A DNA stretch of 53,863 bases from Acidimicrobiia bacterium (GTDB lineage: Bacteria > Actinomycetota > Acidimicrobiia > Spongiisociales > UBA5794), in the NCBI GenBank assembly GCA_030064765.1, contig JASJEG010000004.1, forward strand, positions 1 to 53,863, read 5' to 3'. Every line of letters begins with the position of its first letter. The first letter of the stretch is position 1. Made by a program: the position numbers and the translations under genes. This document shows, piece after piece, positions 27,851 through 36,768 of the stretch. A model generated the notes under the pieces. That model was not told the DNA's origin. It saw only the letters and a list, made by a program, of their open reading frames with translations, and ran no database searches.

Positions 27851-29892
27851 GGCGCTCGTCGATAGTCGTCCCGCTTTCGCTCATTGGAGTGATCATGATG
27901 ATGATCATTCCGATCTCGGCGACTGTTCTCGACACGATGCTGGCTGCGAACATCACGATCGCCGTGCTCGTGCTGCTCGGAGTCATCCTGCTCTCCGACA
28001 GTCTCGACTTCTCGGTCTTTCCGTCGCTGCTGCTCGTCACCACGCTGGCCCGACTGGCTCTCAACGTGTCCTCCACCCGGCTGATCCTGCTCGACGGCAA
28101 CGCCGGCAAAGTCATTGATACCTTCGGCAACTTCGTCATCGGCAGTTCGGTCATAGTTGGTCTCGTCGTATTCCTGATCCTGATCGTGATCCAGTTCGTC
28201 GTCATCACCAACGGTGCCACCAGGGTGGCCGAGGTCGCTGCCCGGTTCACATTGGACGCCATGCCCGGCAAGCAGATGGCGATCGATGCCGATCTCGGTG
28301 CGGGGCTGATCGACGAGGCGCAGGCCAAGGAGCAGCGGAAGCGCATCGCCACCGAGGCAGACTTCTACGGGGCGATGGACGGTGCCGCCAAGTTCGTCAA
28401 GGGCGATGCCATCGCCAGCATCATCATCGTTGTGATCAACCTATTCGGCGGCCTCGCCGTCGGCATGGGCTCCCTCGGCATGAACTTCTCCGAGGCCGTC
28501 AACACGTTCTCCCTACTGTCGGTCGGCGACGGTCTGGTCAGCCAGATCCCGGCACTGCTGATCTCCATCTCCACCGGTCTGCTGGTCACCAGGGTCGGAG
28601 CCGAAGAGGACATCGGCGCAGAGATCGGGTCCCAGCTGCTCGGCAACGCCCGCGCCCTTCGCTTCGGCGGGCTCGCCGTGGCCGGTCTCGGCATGCTCCC
28701 GGGGCTTCCCAAGATCCCGTTCCTCACTCTGGCGGCAATTCTGTTCTTCGCCGGCAGCCGCCGGGCGGCGCTCGACGATCGTGATCGAGAGAAGCCGGAG
28801 GAGGCTCCTGAGGTCACGCTCGATCCTGATGACCCCGAAGCCCTCATGGGCGAGATGCGGGTCGAACCTCTCGAGCTCAGGCTCTCCTACGACATCCTCG
28901 ATCTGATTGATCCGAGCAAGAACGGTGACCTCCTCGACCGGGTCAAGTCATTGCGCAGGCAGATAGCAATGGAACTAGGTGTGGTCATGCCGTTCGTCCG
29001 AACGCGTGACGACGTTTCGCTCCCTCCGGCCACGTACAGCATCGTGCTGCGCGGCACCGAGGTGGGGCGGGGCACCGCTCCACAGGATCAGATCCTGGCC
29101 CTGCCGCTGGGCGACGGCGAAGAATTGCGCGCCCTGGGCGGGACCGAGACCATTGAGCCGGTCTTTGGCCTCAAGGCCTTCTGGGTTCCCGAGTCGGCCC
29201 GTGCCTCGGCAGCCGCCACCGGAGCCACTGCAGTGGATCGGTCGTCGGTCATCGTCACCCACATCGCCGAGGTCGTTCGCGCCAATGCCGCTTCTCTGCT
29301 CAGCCGCCAGGATGTCCAGTCACTCGTCGACGGACTGCGGTACGAGGAGCCCATCCTCGCCAACGAGGTTTCCACCGAGGCGCTGCCACTCGGCCTGCTT
29401 CACAGCGTCCTCCGCAAACTGCTCGAGGACAGGGTTTCGATCCGGGACCTGGGTCCCATCGTCGAGTCCGTTTCCAACCGGGCTGCCGAAACCCGCTCCG
29501 CCGAACAGCTGGCCACCGCCGCCCGGGTTGCCGTGGGAAGGTCGATTGTCGCCCGGATTTCCCCAGACGGCCGGCTCATGGTGATGACGCTGGCCCCGAG
29601 CCTGGAAGCCGCCATGCACGAATCGCTGCGCGAGGTGGATGGAACAACCTTCATCGTCATGGATCCCGCCAAGCTCGATGTTGTCCGCATCGACGTCGAT
29701 CACCTGGCGGGCGAAGCCGCCCGCGCCCAGCGCCCCGCCGCCCTCGTCGTCGGTCAGGCCCTGCGCGGCCCGCTGACCAAGACCCTCCGCGGTATGGGGC
29801 TCGATGTACCCGTACTTGCCTATCCGGAATTGCCCCCCGATGTTGAACTCGAACCAATTGGAGTCATAGGAGCCGCCCTTGCCAATGCTTGA
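27847..29892 (+). CDS. flhA: Flagellar biosynthesis protein FlhA
   Basis: LARLALNVSSTRLIL, DAMPGKQMAIDADL, EADFYGAMDGAAKFVKGDAIA; ATGA overlap with flhB. Confidence 0.97.
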   Translation: MRRSSIVVPLSLIGVIMMMIIPISATVLDTMLAANITIAVLVLLGVILLSDSLDFSVFPSLLLVTTLARLALNVSSTRLILLDGNAGKVIDTFGNFVIGSSVIVGLVVFLILIVIQFVVITNGATRVAEVAARFTLDAMPGKQMAIDADLGAGLIDEAQAKEQRKRIATEADFYGAMDGAAKFVKGDAIASIIIVVINLFGGLAVGMGSLGMNFSEAVNTFSLLSVGDGLVSQIPALLISISTGLLVTRVGAEEDIGAEIGSQLLGNARALRFGGLAVAGLGMLPGLPKIPFLTLAAILFFAGSRRAALDDRDREKPEEAPEVTLDPDDPEALMGEMRVEPLELRLSYDILDLIDPSKNGDLLDRVKSLRRQIAMELGVVMPFVRTRDDVSLPPATYSIVLRGTEVGRGTAPQDQILALPLGDGEELRALGGTETIEPVFGLKAFWVPESARASAAATGATAVDRSSVIVTHIAEVVRANAASLLSRQDVQSLVDGLRYEEPILANEVSTEALPLGLLHSVLRKLLEDRVSIRDLGPIVESVSNRAAETRSAEQLATAARVAVGRSIVARISPDGRLMVMTLAPSLEAAMHESLREVDGTTFIVMDPAKLDVVRIDVDHLAGEAARAQRPAALVVGQALRGPLTKTLRGMGLDVPVLAYPELPPDVELEPIGVIGAALANA

Positions 29893-31174
29893 CACCACCC
29901 CCAATCAATTGACAGTAGAAGCCGAGACCGTTGAGGACGCCCTAGCGGAGATCTCGATGGAGCTCGGCGAGAACGCAGAGATCATGCGTGCCCAGAAGGT
30001 GCATCGCGGTGGTGTCGGTGGCTTCTTCGCCAAGGAGATGGTCCAACTGACCGCTCGCCGCCGCCGCGGCGAGCCGGTACCTCTTCATCGCCCGATCGAG
30101 GGTGGAGGTATTGCCGACGTGCTGGAGCGGATGGCGCAGGATGCCGACGCCGAAGACTCCGACTTCCGCACCGTGCTCACACGGGAGCTGGCAGCCGGGC
30201 CGGATGACACCAGTGGCGACGGCTTTGCAGCAGCAGTCGGCTGGGAAGAGACGGTTGATCCTGCCGATGAGCCCATGTCGGTCGAGGGCCCGGCGAACAG
30301 CGACGCAACTGCCGCCGTCGATTCCGGCGAACAGACCCTGGAGCCGGTCGTCGTAGGACCGGCGCTCCGCAGCAGTGATGCGGTGGCCGTAGTCGACGCC
30401 GGTAGCCCCGCTGCTCCTCCTCTTGATGTGGTCGAGCCCGAGTGTGGCGATGTCGCAACTGCCGAGCCGATCCCGATCGAAGCGATCAGTGCGGCAGCTG
30501 AGCTGAATTGGGAACAGGTCGAACCGGCGGCCACCGTTGATCAGACCGCCTCGGCCGAATCGGCCGCTGCAGAGGAAGTGGGCGATGAGCCCGAACCCAA
30601 AGAGGTAGTTGACGCACCTCCCGGCATGGGCCCGGTGGATTGGAGCACAACTGCACTGCTCCGCCTCGGCCTGCCCGGGCCGGTGATCAGCGCCGTCACC
30701 GGGCTCGATGAGAGCAACGATCTGAGCTGGATCGAAAGAATCGCCGCAACGGTTGCTCCGCATTGCGGTCCACTTCCGAGCGGCGATGTGATCGTTGTCG
30801 GTCCCCATGCCGAGCGGCTCGCCGAGCCACTCGGTCTCCCTCTGGTGAGGGCCGGGGACATGGCTCCTTACGACGGTTCCTTCTGCGCCATGGTCGAGGA
30901 CAGTGCCGAAGACAGGAAGTGGCTCGAATTCGTCAGGGGTGGTCGCGGAATCCACCTGGTCGTTGGCGATGAGCCGTGGCAGGACCTTCTCATCGACGAG
31001 CCCGTTGCGGTCTCCTGGGTGGGCGAGAGCGCAGTCTCGGCTGCTCTCTACCTCGCATTCACCTTGGGAGCGACTCTCGGGTTCGGCACGGTAGACGGAT
31101 TTGTCTCCACGATGGTGCGAGCTCAGCCGACTGATATTGCGCTGGCGATTCGCCGGATTGTGGGGCGGCAATGA
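29885..31174 (+). CDS. FlhF-like protein with degenerate GTPase region
   Basis: FlhF position after flhA; N-terminal AETVEDALAEISMELGENAEIMRAQKVHRGG; IVVGPHAERLAEPLGLPLV in place of a P-loop. Confidence 0.6.
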   Translation: MLDTTPNQLTVEAETVEDALAEISMELGENAEIMRAQKVHRGGVGGFFAKEMVQLTARRRRGEPVPLHRPIEGGGIADVLERMAQDADAEDSDFRTVLTRELAAGPDDTSGDGFAAAVGWEETVDPADEPMSVEGPANSDATAAVDSGEQTLEPVVVGPALRSSDAVAVVDAGSPAAPPLDVVEPECGDVATAEPIPIEAISAAAELNWEQVEPAATVDQTASAESAAAEEVGDEPEPKEVVDAPPGMGPVDWSTTALLRLGLPGPVISAVTGLDESNDLSWIERIAATVAPHCGPLPSGDVIVVGPHAERLAEPLGLPLVRAGDMAPYDGSFCAMVEDSAEDRKWLEFVRGGRGIHLVVGDEPWQDLLIDEPVAVSWVGESAVSAALYLAFTLGATLGFGTVDGFVSTMVRAQPTDIALAIRRIVGRQ

Positions 31175-31416
31175 GCGGTAATCCCATCAACCGGCTGGCC
31201 GCGCTTCTCGGGTTGGTGGCCGTCGGCCTCATTGCATACGGCGTTGTGACCGGTTCCCTCGAGTTGGTCGAGGCAGCGAAACGGGCCGGACTGACCCTAT
31301 TTGCGGTGATTGTGGTCCGCGCGATCGGCAGGGTCGGTTTGTCCGCACTCGCCGGCTCCATGGAGCGAGCCTCCATCGCAGAGCAGCCGCGGCGCCGGGC
31401 AACTGATCAGGTCTAA
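31171..31416 (+). CDS. Small membrane protein of unknown function
   Basis: 81 aa with two hydrophobic segments; overlaps the preceding CDS by 4 nt. Confidence 0.7.
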   Translation: MSGNPINRLAALLGLVAVGLIAYGVVTGSLELVEAAKRAGLTLFAVIVVRAIGRVGLSALAGSMERASIAEQPRRRATDQV

Positions 31417-31429
31417 CCATTCGACAGGT

Positions 31430-31626
31430 GAGGTGCCGGGGGTCATGGTGCTCGACAACGGCGGTGAGATGCGAGTCTCCAATCGCCCCGGCTCCTCGAT
31501 CCGCTGCCTGGAACAGCCTGCATCCTCGCTCGCAGTGACAGGAGCCACCGCGGGGCAGCAGTCTGTACGGCCAACGGGTCCTGTCGGGAAGTACCTCCTT
31601 GTACCTCGCAGCCCGCATCCTTGCGG
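31430..31626. other. Intergenic region with several predicted RNA helices, possible structured RNA
   Basis: GAGGTGCCGGGG/CCCCGGCTCCTC (11 of 12 paired), GACAGGA/TCCTGTC, CCGCA-tcct-TGCGG. Confidence 0.4.
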
Positions 31627-31694
31627 ACGGACAATCACACCTGTCGACCAGTTCCGGGAGGGTCTAAGCATCCGGGACCGGACTCGCTCACCGC

Positions 31695-31721
31695 TTATTC
31701 GCTACACATCCCTGCCGACAG
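31695..31721 (+). promoter_or_regulatory. Sigma28-like promoter of the 31759 FlgN-like gene
   Basis: TTAT-N15-GCCGACAG. Confidence 0.65.
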
Positions 31722-31758
31722 ATAGGAAAGCCGCAGCCAACCGCGTGCGGAGCAAATC

Positions 31759-32283
31759 ATGACAACCTCAACGAAGCTTCTCATCAATGAGCGGTACATC
31801 GCCCTCGTGGGCGTGCTCAATCGCGAGTTGGTGATCCTGGAACGGTTGGTCTTCAAGCTCACCCAGGCCGAAATGCTGACCCGGGCCGGCGAATCCCGGT
31901 TCCTGGCGAACATCTTCGACGAGATCGACTCAGTCCGTGATGATCTTGGCGCGCTCGAGGTAGCCCGCTCCATGTTGGTCGGTGATGTGACTGCGGCGCT
32001 TGGGCTGGCCAACGACACGCTCACTCTCAGCCAGCTGATTGCGTACGCTCCCGACCTGGCGGTTGAACCGCTCGAAGGCCTGCTGCGGCGAATGGCCGAG
32101 GCCATGGAAGAGGTTGCGGAGCTCAAGGAGATGGGCTCCCGGGCCGTCATGGAGCGCCTCGATCAGATCGAAAGGGCGATGGACCGGGTAGAGCCGGGTG
32201 TGTTCGGACAGGCGGGCTACGACCAGGGTGGGTTTGTCACCGCACCGGTGACGACGTCGTCTCGCTTCGACCTCAACGTCTGA
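31759..32283 (+). CDS. FlgN-like / flagellar chaperone-like helical protein
   Basis: Similar composition and register to 35288..35788 (L.RELVILERLVFKLTQAEML); flagellar context. Confidence 0.5.
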   Translation: MTTSTKLLINERYIALVGVLNRELVILERLVFKLTQAEMLTRAGESRFLANIFDEIDSVRDDLGALEVARSMLVGDVTAALGLANDTLTLSQLIAYAPDLAVEPLEGLLRRMAEAMEEVAELKEMGSRAVMERLDQIERAMDRVEPGVFGQAGYDQGGFVTAPVTTSSRFDLNV

Positions 32284-32290
32284 TCGCCGA

Positions 32291-32524
32291 TTAGCCGGGA
32301 TCCTTGGGTGCGTCCTGAACGGCTTCGCGGATCTTCTCGACATTGGCGATTGCCGACAGGTTCTCTTGCCGGACCTGCTCGTAGATTTCCTCGCGGTAGA
32401 CCTCGACGCTGCGCGGAGCGTCGATCCCGATCCGCACCTGTCCACCCTTTATCTCGATAACGGTGATGACGATGTCTTCACCGACGACAATGGATTCTCC
32501 GGGCCTTCTGGTGAGTACAAGCAT
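32291..32524 (-). CDS. csrA: Carbon storage regulator CsrA
   Basis: [48 protein letters not shown]. Confidence 0.97.
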   Translation of the reverse strand: MLVLTRRPGESIVVGEDIVITVIEIKGGQVRIGIDAPRSVEVYREEIYEQVRQENLSAIANVEKIREAVQDAPKDPG

Positions 32525-32958
32525 CAGGCCCCCGGCAATTCGATCGGCGTACGGGTTGAGTAGTCGGTGCCGGTGAGCACGAGCTGACGGCCCTTGCGGG
32601 TCTTGACGTTGACGACAAACGGGCCGAGCAGGTTCAGGAATATCTCCCGGGTTTCGCTGTCGATCGTGACCGGAACAAACAAGATCGCATCATCGGCCGT
32701 TTCCAGCTCCAACTCCGCTTGCTCCACATCGGACAGGACCGGCGCATAGTCGGGGAAGAACAGCCAGGGCACGCACACGATCATCGAGATATCGATGTTG
32801 TCGAGGCTCTGCAACTGCTGGAAGGCCCCGTCCTCCCGGAGTTCGACGATCACGAATCGTTCGAGATCGGGAAGGCCGGGAAGGCCGTCCGGGAAGTGGA
32901 GTGCCTTCTCGAAGAGGTCGCTCGCCTCGGCGGCGTCGGCGCTGGATTGCTCGGTCAT
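32524..32958 (-). CDS. fliW: Flagellar assembly factor FliW
   Basis: [19 protein letters not shown]..., [19 protein letters not shown]; overlaps csrA by 1 nt. Confidence 0.94.
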   Translation of the reverse strand: MTEQSSADAAEASDLFEKALHFPDGLPGLPDLERFVIVELREDGAFQQLQSLDNIDISMIVCVPWLFFPDYAPVLSDVEQAELELETADDAILFVPVTIDSETREIFLNLLGPFVVNVKTRKGRQLVLTGTDYSTRTPIELPGA

Positions 32959-33033
32959 CGCTCACAGCCTAATCCAGTACGACAGCGCCCTCGTGTCAGA
33001 TACATACGTCGGGGACCACGGAAGAGGAGGCGA

Positions 33034-33918
33034 TTAGCGCAGGAAGTCGACGAGCGAGGTCTGCGCTGATCTGGAGAAGGCAGCGAGAGCCGCCTCGTAA
33101 GCGGTCTGCTGCAGCTCGAGTTCCATGACCGCTTCGGCGATGTCGACATCCTCGAGCGTGGCTAGTTGCTCAGTGATCGTTTGGATCTCGTTGGCCGTCC
33201 GCAGCGATGCGGATTCGAGTTGGTTGGTCTTGGCCCCGACGATGCCGAGCCCGCCGAGCACCGTCTGCAGGCTGGTGTCAAGACCGCCGATCCCGGACTC
33301 GATCCCTGCGGTGTCGTCCGCATAGAGGGCAGCTTCGAGATCGTCGAGAACCGTGAAGATGTCGTTGCCGCTGGAGAAGCCGAAAGCGACGTCACCGGTA
33401 ACGTTGATGGTTACGACCTCGTTCTCGCCAACACGACGGTTGATCTGGCCGGAATCGCCGGTGTAGGTCCACACTCCGCCGACCTTCTCGACCGCATCGC
33501 TCGAGCTGAAGCCGGAGAACAGGCCCCGTCCCTGGTGCTGGGCGTTGGCCTGGGCAACGATGCTGTCTCGCAGGTGGCCGATCTCGAGGGCGATTGCCTC
33601 GCGCTCCTCGGGACCGACGTAGGTCGCACCGCGGACCGCCAGTTCGCGGGCTCGTTGGATCTGAGTCACGACATCCTGCAGCTTGGTGTCGGCGAGATCC
33701 AGCCACATCTGGCCGTCCGCCGCATTGCGGCCCTCTTGCTCGCGGGCGCTGAGTGTGGCGCGGAGCTGGAGAGCCCGGTTCATTCCAATGGGGTCGTCCG
33801 AAGGCCGGGTCATCTGCCTGCCGGTAGAGAGCCGTTCTTGCGTGGCCGAGTACTCGGACAGACGGGTCGTCAGCCGGTTGAGTGCTGCATGGTGGGCGCC
33901 GAGGTGAGTGACTCTCAT
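33034..33918 (-). CDS. flgL: Flagellar hook-associated protein FlgL
   Basis: ATQERLSTGRQMTRPSDDPIGMNRALQLRA and C-terminal ELQQTAYEAALAAFSRSAQTSLVDFLR. Confidence 0.93.
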   Translation of the reverse strand: MRVTHLGAHHAALNRLTTRLSEYSATQERLSTGRQMTRPSDDPIGMNRALQLRATLSAREQEGRNAADGQMWLDLADTKLQDVVTQIQRARELAVRGATYVGPEEREAIALEIGHLRDSIVAQANAQHQGRGLFSGFSSSDAVEKVGGVWTYTGDSGQINRRVGENEVVTINVTGDVAFGFSSGNDIFTVLDDLEAALYADDTAGIESGIGGLDTSLQTVLGGLGIVGAKTNQLESASLRTANEIQTITEQLATLEDVDIAEAVMELELQQTAYEAALAAFSRSAQTSLVDFLR

Positions 33919-33920
33919 GA

Positions 33921-35288
33921 CTACCTACCCACAAGCCCGGTTCGGTTGATGAGCGTGTCGAGGCTCTCATCGACGGCGGTCATGACGCGAGCTGCGGCTT
34001 CGTATGCCCGCTGGTATGTGATGAGGTTGACCATCTCCTCATCGATCGAAACCCCGTGTGCCTGCATGCGTGCGCTCTCGGCGGCTGAGGTGAGGGCGGC
34101 CTGGCTGCGGGCACCGGAGATCGCGGAGGCGGTCATTTCGCCAACGAACGAGACGATGTTGCGCATCGCATCGTCGACGGTGAGGGTCCCGCCGTCTGCG
34201 ACCAGGCTGTCACGCAATGCCGAGAGGGCTTCGGCGTTCATCCCGTCGAACTCGGCCACGGGCGGCCCCGAGCCGGCAGCGGCGATCTCGGAATGGTGGC
34301 TCACTGCAACCACGAGCGAGGCCGCTTCGGCGCCGACCGTGTAGGACAGGAGGTCGCCTCCGGCTGAACCATCGGGGGCATAGCCGGTGGCGTGCTGGGC
34401 ATTGAGGGCATCGGCCAGTTCCCGGGCGAAGGTATTGAGAGCGGCCTCGAAGCCGGGCAGTTCGGTCTGCAGGTAACTCTGGAATCCGGAGAGCTCACCG
34501 CCGACGGTGACCGTTGCCCCCGAGGAGTGAGAAATCGCAAAGGTCGCCGGGTCGTAGGAGAGCGGGCTGACCATCGTGTCGGAAACCAGCGACAGGCCAT
34601 CGAGGCTGACCCGGGCTGCTCCGTTGTCCATGATCGTGACGGTTACGCCCGCGATGTTGGACAGGTCGTCCATTATCAGGTCCCGCTGATCCAGCAGATC
34701 GTTCGGCTCGCCGGGCAGCGAAGTGGCATCGAGGATCTGCCGATTGAGCTGAGCGATCTCGTGCAGCATGGCGTTGGTACGGTCGACGTACGCCTCGAGC
34801 GAGTTCGATGCACTCTGGCGTTCGATGTCCCACTTCTCGGCGACGCCGCGCACGTTGGTGGCCAGCTGGCCGAGCGTGGTGATCACGTGCTGCCGGGCCG
34901 AGGCGTTGGGAGGATCGAGTGTCAGTTCGTCAAAAGCGGTCCACAGGTTGGCCAAGCTCGAGGTGACCCCGGTGTCGGGCTCGCCCATCACCGACTCGGT
35001 CTTCGCCAGCAGGTCGGCAAGAACGTCGAGACGGCCCTGGGCGCTGGCGGAACGACGCACCTGGGTATCGAGACCATCGATCCGCACCCTGGAAATGTTG
35101 GCGATGTCGACCCCCTGGCCGACGGTGCCGAAGCGATGGTGGTAGGGGAGGCGGGTAGCGAGGTCGACCCGCTGCCGGCTGTATCCGGGGGTCGAGGCAT
35201 TGGCGACGTTGTGGGATGAGGTATTGATGCCGGCCTGAGCAGCGGTCAGCCCGCTGAATGCCGTGTAGAGGGAGATGAAGTCGCTCAT
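33921..35288 (-). CDS. flgK: Flagellar hook-associated protein FlgK
   Basis: LYTAFSGLTAAQAGINTSSHNVANASTPGYSRQRVDL; C-terminal INLITYQRAYEAAARVMTAVDESLDTLIN-like end. Confidence 0.96.
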   Translation of the reverse strand: MSDFISLYTAFSGLTAAQAGINTSSHNVANASTPGYSRQRVDLATRLPYHHRFGTVGQGVDIANISRVRIDGLDTQVRRSASAQGRLDVLADLLAKTESVMGEPDTGVTSSLANLWTAFDELTLDPPNASARQHVITTLGQLATNVRGVAEKWDIERQSASNSLEAYVDRTNAMLHEIAQLNRQILDATSLPGEPNDLLDQRDLIMDDLSNIAGVTVTIMDNGAARVSLDGLSLVSDTMVSPLSYDPATFAISHSSGATVTVGGELSGFQSYLQTELPGFEAALNTFARELADALNAQHATGYAPDGSAGGDLLSYTVGAEAASLVVAVSHHSEIAAAGSGPPVAEFDGMNAEALSALRDSLVADGGTLTVDDAMRNIVSFVGEMTASAISGARSQAALTSAAESARMQAHGVSIDEEMVNLITYQRAYEAAARVMTAVDESLDTLINRTGLVGR

Positions 35289-35788
35289 CAGATGATCCGA
35301 TTCACTCGTAGCGGCTGATCGGGTGTTCGGGTCGCCCGTCCGGCGGCGTCATAGATGTCGCCTCCGGCAAACCCGAGTGTCCCTTGGATACCGTCGAGGG
35401 CAACGGTTGCCAGGCGGCGGTTCTCCTTGGTGAGCACCTCGATCTCGTTGACCAGGCCCATGAATACCGCCTGGTGGTCTTCGAATGTGGGTCGCAGATG
35501 GTCCGGGGCGTTGTCGACGAGGAATCGCAGCCCGACCGACGCGGGGGGAACATTCCATTCCTGCGCTACGGCGGCGACGACTTCGCTTCGTTGATCCTCG
35601 GCTCTGCGGATCTCGGCCATGACTGCGTCGACCTCAGCGATGGCCGGGCCGACAAAGCGGCGATCATCGGCAATCAGCACGAGATTGGCCGACACGAGCT
35701 TGAACAGCAGGTACTCGAGCAGTCTGCGTTCGTACCAGAGCGTGTCGGCTAGCTGGCTCATAGGTGTAGATCCGGTTGCGGTAACCAT
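35288..35788 (-). CDS. FlgN-like flagellar chaperone
   Basis: LADTLWYERRLLEYLLFKLVSANLVLIADD; immediately upstream of and overlapping flgK. Confidence 0.7.
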   Translation of the reverse strand: MVTATGSTPMSQLADTLWYERRLLEYLLFKLVSANLVLIADDRRFVGPAIAEVDAVMAEIRRAEDQRSEVVAAVAQEWNVPPASVGLRFLVDNAPDHLRPTFEDHQAVFMGLVNEIEVLTKENRRLATVALDGIQGTLGFAGGDIYDAAGRATRTPDQPLRVNRII

Positions 35789-35796
35789 TGGGTGTT

Positions 35797-35823
35797 CAGT
35801 CGGCCCGAGCACCGCTCGATTAA
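35797..35823 (-). promoter_or_regulatory. Sigma28-like promoter of the flgN-flgK-flgL-fliW-csrA run
   Basis: Minus strand TTAA-N15-GCCGACTG. Confidence 0.7.
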
Positions 35824-35978
35824 GGCCCAGAACCGACATAAGTGAGCTCGGATAAATCGTGGCGCAAGCTGCCGGGGAGGGCGGGATTCGGATATGCTCA
35901 AGGGCAGCCGAGCAGGTGCCGAGTACTTCTCATATGGCCTTGCGGGCTGTGCCGTTTCGCCTATGAATCGGGGAAATC

Positions 35979-36599
35979 ATGAACTCAGGTGATGCCATCA
36001 AGGGAGAAAACGCCGAGGCGCGTATCGCTCATCTCGAGGCCCGCCTCGCCGAGGCGGAAGCCGACAACGGCGTACTCCGCCTCCAGCTCGACATGCTCAC
36101 CTCGACGGATATCGTCACCGGGCTCCCCAATAGCAATGGCATCGCCGCCCAGCTGCAGAAGGCGGCCGCTCGCTACTCGCGTTCCGGAGAGGCGTTCGCC
36201 CTGATGCACATCGGCTTTCCGGCCTTCGCCCGCATCGCAGAGGAACGAGGGCGGCACGCGCTCGAAGATGGCATGCGCCACGCCGGGTCCCTCGTCGGAG
36301 CCGCGGTGCGGCAACTAGACACGGTAGGTCGAATCGACGAAGAGGGCCTGGTCTGTGTCATGCCGATGATGTCTGATGACGGGGTAACGCCCGTGGTCAA
36401 CCGGGTCGAGCGGGTTCTCGAGTCAACTCCGATGCTGTTTGAGGACGATCAGGAGATCTACCTCGTCCCTGAGTTCACCATTGTGATCTGCAGCACTGCA
36501 GCCCGGGTTGATCCGCCGACCATCATGAACCGGCTTCTCGATGCCCGCGCCCAGGCGAAGCCCGGTGCCCCCGTGGTTCGTCACGCCAGCTCTTCCTAG
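35979..36599 (+). CDS. Degenerate GGDEF-domain protein with N-terminal coiled coil
   Basis: TDIVTGLPNSNGIAAQLQKA...DTVGRIDEEGLVCVMP (DEEGL in place of GGDEF). Confidence 0.7.
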   Translation: MNSGDAIKGENAEARIAHLEARLAEAEADNGVLRLQLDMLTSTDIVTGLPNSNGIAAQLQKAAARYSRSGEAFALMHIGFPAFARIAEERGRHALEDGMRHAGSLVGAAVRQLDTVGRIDEEGLVCVMPMMSDDGVTPVVNRVERVLESTPMLFEDDQEIYLVPEFTIVICSTAARVDPPTIMNRLLDARAQAKPGAPVVRHASSS

Positions 36600-36626
36600 C
36601 TTCCCGACCGCCCCGTTGCGTTCTGC

Positions 36627-36653
36627 TTAATTCGACTCCCCGCCAGCCGACGG
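36627..36653 (+). promoter_or_regulatory. Sigma28-like promoter of flgE
   Basis: TTAA-N15-GCCGACGG. Confidence 0.65.
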
Positions 36654-36768
36654 TGTCATCCGAGCGAGAGTTGTGACCGGCAATTGCGCTTGCATACGGA
36701 CGCCGCCCACGGATGTGGTGGCTCAGTCTTCTAGGGACGGAGTGACATCACGCTAGGGGTGATGAAAC

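Noticed and set aside
31310-31762. 150-aa + strand ORF across the structured intergenic region
   Set aside because: Starts inside the upstream CDS, has no recognisable motif and its 3' part runs through the sigma28-like promoter and SD of the next gene; kept only as an alternative explanation.
35898-35925. Sigma28-like promoter for the degenerate GGDEF gene
   Set aside because: Best match TCAA-N16-GCCGAGTA deviates in both spacing and -10 sequence; too weak to list.
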